Position numbers and translations under genes: made by a program. Below the pieces are notes generated by a model, which had not been told where the DNA came from, ran no database searches, and saw only the letters and a list, made by a program, of their open reading frames with translations. This document shows, one piece after another, positions 1-4,829 of a DNA stretch of 5,568 bases (position 1 is its first letter; the number at the start of each line of letters is the position of its first letter). The DNA comes from Spirochaetales bacterium (GTDB taxonomy: Bacteria > Spirochaetota > Spirochaetia > JAGLYY01): NCBI GenBank assembly GCA_023131935.1, contig JAGLYY010000094.1, positions 1 to 5,568 of the forward strand. Direction: 5' to 3'.

Positions 1-126
1 ATGACTGGTTTCTGGAGCACAAACGGTCTCATAGACATCTTTATTGATATCCCGTTTACACTCCTTGAATTCAATGTTGTAGGTTTCTCCTGATTTAAGG
101 AGCTTGGCTATTTTTTGTTTAAGCAT
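1..126 (-). CDS. AlbA_2/Schlafen-like putative DNA-binding protein, N-terminal fragment
   Basis: Only the first 42 codons are in the window, and the gene continues beyond position 1. The protein starts MLKQKIAKLLKSGETYNIEF and goes on with KECKRDINKDVYETVCA. The pattern 'E(T/S)xxxEFKE...KDxYETVCA' is the usual opening of AlbA_2-domain (divergent AAA-4, Schlafen-like) proteins, which in bacteria are often annotated as ATP-binding or putative transcriptional regulators; their biochemical role is poorly defined. The start is well supported: an AGGAG lies at 135-139 on the minus strand, 8 nt before the ATG at 124-126. The gene follows the transposase in the same direction with a 46-nt gap. The last residues seen (PETSH) do not follow the family's usual 'CAFxNxxGG' continuation, so a frameshift near position 15 or a divergent sequence is possible. 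The family call rests on about 30 residues. Confidence 0.6.
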   Translation of the reverse strand, partial: MLKQKIAKLLKSGETYNIEFKECKRDINKDVYETVCAPETSH

Positions 127-134
127 TGGCTATG

Positions 135-139
135 CTCCT
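135..139 (-). promoter_or_regulatory. Ribosome-binding site of the AlbA_2-like gene
   Basis: AGGAG on the minus strand, 8 nt upstream of the ATG at 124-126. It fixes the start of the partial gene at the window edge and shows that the gene has its own translation signal, in contrast to the transposase upstream of it. Confidence 0.6.
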
Positions 140-172
140 GGAATTTTTGGGTAGGTTTTGATTTTGTTTGAT

Positions 173-805
173 TCATTGGTTTGTCTCATTTATATGCAAA
201 TCATCATCCTTCCATTTACCAGGATTGTTTTTGATATATTTTCGAATTCTGTTGAGATCCCGTTCGTCCCGTATTATATGATCATAAAAACGAGGTTGCC
301 ATTTAAATGAAATATTGTTTTTTACGGTATATTTTGTGACACCAATTTTAAAACCGCGAATTATTGATGTAATTTTTTTGGATTGAGGACCAAATTTCGC
401 ACATGGTGAAGACGGCATTTGTAGAGACGCAAGATTTTGCGTCTCTACAACAAATTTGGCATCCCCAATGGTTATGTTGTCAATATTTTGTTTATTTATT
501 TCATCCTCCGATTTATAAATTATTATAATTCCATGTATATGATTTGGCATAATAACAAATTCATCCAATCGCACAAATGGAAAATGATTTGGAATTTCCT
601 GCCAATATTGATATGCCATATTGCCAATTTCGGATAAATCGATTTCACCTTTTATAATTTCCCCAAAAAAACATCTCCTGTTTTTTGTACAAATTGTAAT
701 GTAATAATATCCGTTGGCTGAATAATCCCAATTTTTAAAATCGTGAATTATTGATGTAATTTTTTTGGATTGAGGACCAAATTTCGCACATGGTGAAGAC
801 GGCAT
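173..805 (-). CDS. REP-associated tyrosine transposase (RAYT, Y1_Tnp/HUH family) with rearranged 5' end
   Basis: A single-strand DNA transposase of the IS200/IS605-related RAYT group, which nicks and joins DNA next to short palindromes through a tyrosine nucleophile. Visible core: 'NWDYSANGYYYITICTKNR' (residues 25-43), the metal-binding HUH motif H89-I90-H91 in 'MPNHIHGI', 'IIRGFKIGVTK' (148-158), and 'WQPRFYDHIIRDE' (169-181) leading to 'YIKNNP' (190-195). Y190 is the likely nucleophile and Y174 the alternative. The 210 residues include a linker (about 115-145) encoded by a palindromic repeat. Residues 1-20 repeat residues 130-149 exactly. The usual RAYT opening (Arg/Ser/Leu-rich before 'NWDYSxNG') is missing, so the N-terminus was overwritten by a copy of the gene's own linker. 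The ATG at 803-805 is the internal Met of that copy, with no Shine-Dalgarno and the palindrome directly upstream; an in-frame stop at 860-862 leaves no other ATG, GTG or TTG start. The catalytic core is intact, but expression is doubtful and it may be a pseudogene. It is more AT-rich than the genes to its right. Confidence 0.85.
   Translation of the reverse strand: MPSSPCAKFGPQSKKITSIIHDFKNWDYSANGYYYITICTKNRRCFFGEIIKGEIDLSEIGNMAYQYWQEIPNHFPFVRLDEFVIMPNHIHGIIIIYKSEDEINKQNIDNITIGDAKFVVETQNLASLQMPSSPCAKFGPQSKKITSIIRGFKIGVTKYTVKNNISFKWQPRFYDHIIRDERDLNRIRKYIKNNPGKWKDDDLHINETNQ
342..475. repeat. Direct repeat copy 1 (original linker segment inside RAYT)
   Basis: First of two copies of a ~134-bp segment. 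Bases 358-450 match 745-837 with no differences over 93 bp, and weaker matches continue on both sides: 342-357 against 728-744 with a one-base indel, and about 462-475 against 849-862. This copy encodes the RAYT linker and the start of 'IIRGFKIGVTK'. That is the canonical order of the family, so this is most likely the source copy. The two copies are offset by 387 bp, a multiple of three, and are read in the same frame. Confidence 0.9.
419..450. repeat. Perfect palindrome inside the RAYT coding region (REP-like)
   Basis: Arms TTGTAGAGACGCAA (419-432) and TTGCGTCTCTACAA (437-450) are perfect 14-bp inverted repeats around a GATT loop. The element is translated in frame as VETQNLASLQ in the transposase linker, between the HUH motif and the C-terminal helix. 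RAYTs are known to act on REP palindromes near their genes, so this is plausibly a relative of its own substrate; that role is inferred. Confidence 0.85.
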
Positions 806-841
806 TTGTAGAGACGCAAGATTTTGCGTCTCTACAAATGC
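802..841. repeat. Perfect 18-bp-arm palindrome at the RAYT start codon (REP-like)
   Basis: GCATTTGTAGAGACGCAA (802-819) and TTGCGTCTCTACAAATGC (824-841) pair perfectly around a GATT loop. It shares its core with the palindrome at 419-450 but has longer arms. The apparent transposase start codon (803-805, minus strand) lies in the outer arm, so an RNA hairpin would form over or just before the start. It also occupies much of the space between the transposase and the peptidase gene. Confidence 0.9.
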
Positions 842-854
842 GTCTCTACAAATG
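825..854. repeat. Tandem duplication of a 14-bp half-palindrome
   Basis: The unit TGCGTCTCTACAAA occurs at 825-838 and again at 839-852, followed by TG. The second unit is an extra right arm of the palindrome and is absent from the copy at 419-450, so the element has been extended by slippage or partial insertion. Confidence 0.8.
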
Positions 855-913
855 TGGCATCACTATCAAGCGAACCATTTTACAAAGCCGGTATTTTCCT
901 GTAGGTTCAGTAC

Positions 914-919
914 AGGAGG
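914..919 (+). promoter_or_regulatory. Ribosome-binding site deciding the start of the M16C peptidase
   Basis: A perfect AGGAGG ends 6 nt before the ATG at 926. A nearer ATG at 921 is in another frame and only 1 nt from this site, so 926 is the start. Confidence 0.85.
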
Positions 920-925
920 AATGGC

Positions 926-3859
926 ATGAAACATCTATCCGTCGGAGACAGGATCTCCGGTTTCCGGGTTACCGCTGTAAAAGACCTTCCCGAGTACCAC
1001 TCAATCGGTATCCGCCTGCTTCATGAGGCAACCGGCTGTGATCTTTACCATATGGCAAATGAAGACCCTGAAAACCTTTTTGCTTTCGTCTTCCGGACTC
1101 CTCCGAATGATAATACCGGGGTATCTCACATCATCGAACATTCGGTATTGTCGGGGTCCGATAAGTACCCGATAAAGGACCCGTTTCTTGCCCTTATGCG
1201 GGGCAGTATGAATACCTTTTTAAATGCTATGACCTATCCCGATAAAACCATCTATCCCGCCGCGAGCCCCTCCCGGAAAGATTATTTCAACCTCATGGAG
1301 GTATACGGGGATTCGGTGTTTTTTCCCCTCCTGAAGGAGGAGATTTTTCTCCAGGAGGGATGGCGGTTCGAGCCGAAGGAGGGGGGATCTCCCGATATTG
1401 CCGGGATTGTGTTCAACGAGATGCGCGGCAACTATTCATCCCACGATTCAATACTTGCCGAATGGTCTTACCGGACCCTCTATCCCGATACCCCATACCA
1501 TTTCGATTCCGGAGGAGATCCCCTTGAAATTCCGGAGCTTACCTACCGGGCATTCAAGGAATTCCACGCGAAATACTACCATCCCTCCAACAGTAAGATA
1601 TTCCTCTATGGAGATATTCCGACGGAGGAGCTGCTTTCTTTCATCGATGATCGCTTTTTATCCCGGTTTGAGCGCATTGAGGTAGACAGCAGGATCCCTG
1701 ACCAGCCCCGGTGGGAGGAGCCCTGTTCCTTCTCCTTTACCTCTCCTCTTTCTGCTGGGGAGGACGCTACGGGAAAAAGCAGTATTCTGGTGAACTGGGC
1801 AACGATCCCGATTAGTGATCCCCTTGAGCTGCTTTCAATGGAGGTCCTTTCGGAGATACTCATTGGAAACCCCGGAACTCCCCTGTATAAAGCTATTGTG
1901 GAATCAAGGCTGGGGGAAGATCTCTCCCCCTTAAGCGGAATAGAGACCGATATGAAAGAGGTGGTCTTTTCACTTGGCCTCCGGGGGACCGATCCTGATA
2001 AGATCGGAGATTTTGAAGATTTGATCCTTCAGGAACTTAAAAAATTGATATCCGGGGGGATACCTGAAGATGTGAAAACCGGTGCTCTCAGGCGGGTGGA
2101 ATTCCGGAACAGGGAGATCCGGGGAGGGGTCCCCTTTGGCCTTCGATGCATGGGGAAAACCCTTCGGGGGTGGCTTCATGGCCTGGATCCCGAAACAACC
2201 CTTGAGTTTTCCCGTTGGATGGAGGAGCTCAAACAACGGGTGAAGGATGATCCTGCCTGCTTCGAGTCCTATATCAAGGAGCATCTTGTAGAGAATCAGC
2301 ACCGGACCACGGTAATCGTTACACCCTCTGCTGATCATGAAAAACAGCAGGAAGAGAAACTACGAAGCAAAGTGGAAGATCGTGCGGAAGCTCTCGGAGC
2401 GGGTAAGATTCAGGAGGATTACCGGAAGTTCCTGAAGTTTCAAAGCACCCCGGACCGGCAAGAGGACCTTGATAAAATACCCTCTCTGAAGAAGGGTGAC
2501 CTTCCAAAGAGCATCACCACGATCGATACAAGGGAAGACCGTCTTGCGGGAGTTCGCGCTTTTGAACACACCATTTATACCAACGGTATTGTGTACTTCG
2601 ATATAGCCTTCGATATCCGGGGGATCCCCGATGATCTGCATCCCTATTTGCCTCTTTTCAGCAGGGCTGTCAGTTCTACCGGGCTTCCCGGAATGTCCTA
2701 CGATGAACTTTCCCGGCAGCTTACCATAAAAACCGGTGGTTTTGGCGCCTTTCTGGAAACCAGCTGTCTACTCAACTCCTCCGATTCGGCGGAATACCTC
2801 TTTTTTCGGGTAAAAGCCCTTGAGTCAGACTTCAATGACGCGCTGGATCTTGTCCGGAGGATGCTTTTAACAGCAGATTTCTCCAACAAAATTCGGGTGA
2901 GGGATATCGTGCTTGAACAACGGAATGATTTCCGCTCTCACCTTCATCATATAGGGAATTCCCTCGTTTCCCTCCGGGCAGGAAGCCGGATATCACCGGT
3001 TCTCGCGCGGGAGGAACTCTGGCGGGGGACCGATCAGTTCCTCTTTCTCACGGACCTCGGAGAGGATATCGATAGCAGGATGAAAGAGGTCATCGAGGCT
3101 CTAACGAGGATCAGGGAACTTGTCATTGGCAAGTCATGTATGGTGATTAATATCACCGCCGATGGAGAGATGATTGATGAGATCCGGAAGCTTGTAATCC
3201 CGGCAATCTCCTCCTTTCCGGAAGCTGCCGAGCCCCATAACAATCCCGCGGTATCTGAATATATTGCGGGAGAAGCCCTTATCCTGCCCGCGCAGGTGGG
3301 TTATGTCGGAACGGCAATCCGGGCATCAAAGCTTGATACTGCCCAACATGCCTACGAATCGCTAATCGGGTATTTATTACAGACCAATTTCCTGTGGGAA
3401 CGTATCAGGATGCAGGGCGGCGCTTACGGGGCGTCAGCCGGCTGTCATGGCGCGGAACAGGTGTTTATCTTTTCCTCATACAGAGACCCGAATATCCTTT
3501 CTACCATCGAAGCCTTTACAGATGGATTGGCGATGCTTGCCCATGGGAAAGTTTCTGATGAAGCAGTGGAAAAGGGGGTTATCAGTATTGTTGGAAAAGA
3601 TGCCCGGCCGCTGTCCCCCGGTGAGAAGAGTCTTATTGGATTCAGGCGAAGTCTTTACGGGATTGATGACGATTTAAGGCTTTTTAAACGAAGGACCCTC
3701 CTGTCGGCGACGAAGAAGGAGATCGTGGAAACCGCAGGGCTGCTCCTTTCCCGGATGGAAAAAAACGCGACTGTCGTACTGGCTGGTAGAGACGCGATTA
3801 CCAAGGCGTCTCAGGGCTTCCCGGAGCTTGGTGAGCGGCAGGTAATTCTCCCGCTTTAG
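926..3859 (+). CDS. M16C zinc metallopeptidase, presequence protease (PreP)-like, insulinase superfamily
   Basis: A full-length 977-residue member of the PreP/Cym1 branch of the M16 family, which folds into a closed chamber and cleaves unstructured oligopeptides; plant and yeast relatives degrade organellar targeting peptides, and bacterial ones are thought to clear peptides in the cytoplasm. The inverted zinc motif HxxEH is at H68-I69-I70-E71-H72, with E71 as catalytic base. The third ligand is E165 in 'VFNEMRG', 93 residues on, close to the spacing in plant PreP. The blocks 'SGSDKYPIKDPF', 'FLNAMTYPDKTIYP' and 'QEGWRFE' are typical. An M16C-associated region spans about 465-715. The C-terminal half carries R828 and Y834 in 'RMQGGAYGA', the substrate-positioning Arg/Tyr pair of the family. 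No signal peptide or membrane segment is seen. Start: ATG 926 behind a perfect AGGAGG. It has no plus-strand partner in the window, and its last 62 bp overlap the antisense TetR remnant, so its C-terminal end may have been set by a rearrangement. All key residues are present and I expect it to be active. Confidence 0.95.
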   Translation: MKHLSVGDRISGFRVTAVKDLPEYHSIGIRLLHEATGCDLYHMANEDPENLFAFVFRTPPNDNTGVSHIIEHSVLSGSDKYPIKDPFLALMRGSMNTFLNAMTYPDKTIYPAASPSRKDYFNLMEVYGDSVFFPLLKEEIFLQEGWRFEPKEGGSPDIAGIVFNEMRGNYSSHDSILAEWSYRTLYPDTPYHFDSGGDPLEIPELTYRAFKEFHAKYYHPSNSKIFLYGDIPTEELLSFIDDRFLSRFERIEVDSRIPDQPRWEEPCSFSFTSPLSAGEDATGKSSILVNWATIPISDPLELLSMEVLSEILIGNPGTPLYKAIVESRLGEDLSPLSGIETDMKEVVFSLGLRGTDPDKIGDFEDLILQELKKLISGGIPEDVKTGALRRVEFRNREIRGGVPFGLRCMGKTLRGWLHGLDPETTLEFSRWMEELKQRVKDDPACFESYIKEHLVENQHRTTVIVTPSADHEKQQEEKLRSKVEDRAEALGAGKIQEDYRKFLKFQSTPDRQEDLDKIPSLKKGDLPKSITTIDTREDRLAGVRAFEHTIYTNGIVYFDIAFDIRGIPDDLHPYLPLFSRAVSSTGLPGMSYDELSRQLTIKTGGFGAFLETSCLLNSSDSAEYLFFRVKALESDFNDALDLVRRMLLTADFSNKIRVRDIVLEQRNDFRSHLHHIGNSLVSLRAGSRISPVLAREELWRGTDQFLFLTDLGEDIDSRMKEVIEALTRIRELVIGKSCMVINITADGEMIDEIRKLVIPAISSFPEAAEPHNNPAVSEYIAGEALILPAQVGYVGTAIRASKLDTAQHAYESLIGYLLQTNFLWERIRMQGGAYGASAGCHGAEQVFIFSSYRDPNILSTIEAFTDGLAMLAHGKVSDEAVEKGVISIVGKDARPLSPGEKSLIGFRRSLYGIDDDLRLFKRRTLLSATKKEIVETAGLLLSRMEKNATVVLAGRDAITKASQGFPELGERQVILPL
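3786..3812. repeat. Degenerate GTAGAGACGC palindrome at the peptidase 3' end
   Basis: GTAGAGACGC (3786-3795) repeats the 10-bp core of the palindromes at 419-450 and 802-841. GCGTCTC (3806-3812) pairs with GAGACGC (3789-3795) around a 10-nt loop. It lies in the last codons of the peptidase (encoding part of 'AGRDAITKAS'), and the stop codon of the antisense TetR reading frame (3798-3800) falls in its loop. 'AGxxAI' looks like ordinary peptidase C-terminus, so a chance match cannot be excluded. Confidence 0.35.
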
Positions 3860-4037
3860 CGATGACCGTTACGATCTCCTCTTTATTCTTGAAATAGGTA
3901 TAGATTGTGCCGACGGGAAATCCTGTTCCGCGAATGATATCTGAGATAGAGGTGTTCGAGAAGCCCTGTTTGGAAAAGAGGGCTTTGGAAACTTCAAGAA
4001 TGGCGGTCCTTTTGGACTCATCTCGCATTCGTGCCAT
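3798..4037 (-). pseudogene. TetR/AcrR-family regulator, DNA-binding domain only (3'-truncated)
   Basis: A 79-residue reading frame. Residues 9-58 are a complete TetR N-terminal domain: helix 1 'AILEVSKALFSKQGF', helix 2 'SISDIIRGTGF', and the recognition helix and following turn 'VGTIYTYFKNKEEIV'. Family members are usually about 190-220 residues, with a C-terminal ligand-binding and dimerisation domain of some 130-150. Here homology stops near residue 62 (about position 3850), and the remaining 16 or so residues are the reverse-strand reading of the peptidase gene's end. The product could not dimerise in the normal way, so it is most likely a remnant; a small free-standing HTH protein is the alternative. 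The ATG at 4035-4037 has no clear Shine-Dalgarno, and the ATG at 4026-4028 is also possible. It begins 35 nt after the rex stop on the same strand, suggesting a former rex-tetR operon. What it regulated is unknown. Confidence 0.8.
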
Positions 4038-4072
4038 CGGTAAGTTCAGTGCTGAGGGACCATGTGTCCTCT

Positions 4073-4720
4073 TCAGTCTTTCGGATGTTCTTTCATGATT
4101 TGGGCTTCAATAACCCGCCGGGTCAATACCGCAAGGCTGGGCATGAACCTGGCGTTCTCTACGATTATATCTTTTCCGAGATGCAGCTGGGTCCTGGTGA
4201 AATTCCAGATTGCCGTTACCCCCCCCGCGACCATCTTTTCCGCGATTTCCTGGGTCCTGTCACCGGGCACGGTAATGGCACCAAAAGAAACCCCTGATTC
4301 TCTGATGAAATCAGTAAGACGATTAATATCGTAGATCTCAATATTGTGAATCTTGCTTCCGATCTTCTCCGGGTCTGTATCAAATCCGGCTATGAACCGA
4401 ACACCAATTTCCCGGAAATCGGGATATCCAAGGATAGCGGTACCAAGACTGCCAACACCGGCAATGACCATATCCTTTTCCTGATCCCAACAGAGGAATT
4501 TCTCGATCTCATGAATGAGTTCTGTTATGGAATATCCCCGTTTCGGTTTTCCAATGACATTCGTATATTCAATGTCTTTTCGAACCTGGGTCGCGTCCAG
4601 TTTGAGCGCGTTCGCGATAATGGTGCTGGAAACGTTTTCCATCCCCTGGTCCCGGAGTTGATACAACAGGTGTAAATAGGTAGGCAGGCGCCGCAAAGTA
4701 GGTTTCGGTGTTGTTTTCAT
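4073..4720 (-). CDS. rex: Redox-sensing transcriptional repressor Rex
   Basis: Rex represses fermentation and respiration genes and leaves DNA when NADH rises relative to NAD+. This 215-residue protein has the normal family length. The N-terminal winged helix starts 'PKPTLRRLPTYLHLLYQL', with recognition helix 'DATQVRKDIEY' (about 42-52) and wing 'GKPKRGY' (57-63). The Rossmann domain has the nucleotide loop 'GVGSLG' (88-93) and an acidic residue after beta-2 in 'AGFDTDP' (D114), which fits NAD(H) binding. 'AITVPGDRTQEIAEKMVAGG' and 'IWNFTRTQL' follow, where many Rex proteins have 'NFxPxxL', and the end is a swapped-type helix. Start: ATG at 4718-4720; a TTG directly before it (4721-4723) would add one residue. 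No Shine-Dalgarno is present, and a promoter-like sequence ends so close to the ATG that the mRNA may be leaderless. An 8-G run lies at 4219-4226 (codons for A-G-G-V). It is divergent from the SPFH-like gene, and the TetR remnant follows 35 nt downstream. Confidence 0.93.
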   Translation of the reverse strand: MKTTPKPTLRRLPTYLHLLYQLRDQGMENVSSTIIANALKLDATQVRKDIEYTNVIGKPKRGYSITELIHEIEKFLCWDQEKDMVIAGVGSLGTAILGYPDFREIGVRFIAGFDTDPEKIGSKIHNIEIYDINRLTDFIRESGVSFGAITVPGDRTQEIAEKMVAGGVTAIWNFTRTQLHLGKDIIVENARFMPSLAVLTRRVIEAQIMKEHPKD

Positions 4721-4727
4721 CAATATA

Positions 4728-4757
4728 AGAGTAGGCTACAATTGCTGCTGCTGTCAA
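4728..4757 (-). promoter_or_regulatory. Probable promoter of rex
   Basis: On the minus strand, a consensus TTGACA (4757-4752) is followed after 18 nt by TACTCT (4733-4728), a weak -10 that keeps the key A and final T. The predicted transcription start is about 4721-4722, one or two bases from the rex ATG, consistent with the missing ribosome-binding site. This is a pattern match only, and lineage-specific promoters may differ. Confidence 0.4.
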
Positions 4758-4780
4758 CTAAGATTTTCTTCCCTACCATA

Positions 4781-4809
4781 TTGAAATCTTGTCCCTCTTG
4801 AAACACAAT
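4781..4809 (+). promoter_or_regulatory. Probable promoter of the SPFH-like gene
   Basis: TTGAAA (4781-4786), a 17-nt spacer, then CACAAT (4804-4809), four of six matches to the -10 consensus. Predicted start is about 4816, just ahead of the G-rich ribosome-binding site AGGGGGG at 4819-4825. It shares the 109-bp intergenic region (4721-4829) with the rex promoter. TTGAAA recurs at 4798-4803, 17 bp on. Confidence 0.4.
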
Positions 4810-4829
4810 AGAAGGAACAGGGGGGTACT

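Larger units (their letters stand above)
728..862. repeat. Direct repeat copy 2 (duplicated linker forming the RAYT 5' end)
   Basis: Second copy of the segment at 342-475, including the 93-bp identical block at 745-837. It differs from copy 1 by a one-base indel near 731-738, at the joint with 'NWDYSANG', and by an extra 14-bp half-palindrome at 839-852. It supplies the first 20 codons of the present transposase reading frame and the stretch directly upstream of its start codon. The perfect identity of the core indicates recent duplication or gene conversion. Confidence 0.9.

Noticed and set aside
358..837. CRISPR-like array from repeated units
   Set aside because: Only two copies, 387 bp apart, both explained by duplication within the transposase gene; no regular spacers.
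879..907. TTTACA with a 17-nt spacer to TAGGTT as promoter of the peptidase gene
   Set aside because: The -10 match is poor, and the predicted transcription start would fall inside the ribosome-binding site at 914-919; the true promoter may lie further upstream in the repeat region.
790..1026. Plus-strand reading frame from the palindrome into the peptidase start
   Set aside because: It is a read-through of the repeat and the wrong frame of the peptidase gene, with no family similarity.
1325..1356. CTCCTGAAGGAG-type inverted repeat in the peptidase gene, as a terminator or regulatory hairpin
   Set aside because: It lies in conserved coding sequence ('PLLKEEIFLQEG') with short arms, best explained by codon use.
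4569..4757. Minus-strand reading frame over the rex start as a separate small gene
   Set aside because: It overlaps rex in another frame, has no recognisable motif and no ribosome-binding site; a shadow of rex and its promoter.
4798..4812. A TTGTG half-site on the minus strand as part of a Rex operator
   Set aside because: The second half of the TTGTGAA-N6-TTCACAA palindrome is missing, so there is no real support for autoregulation by Rex.
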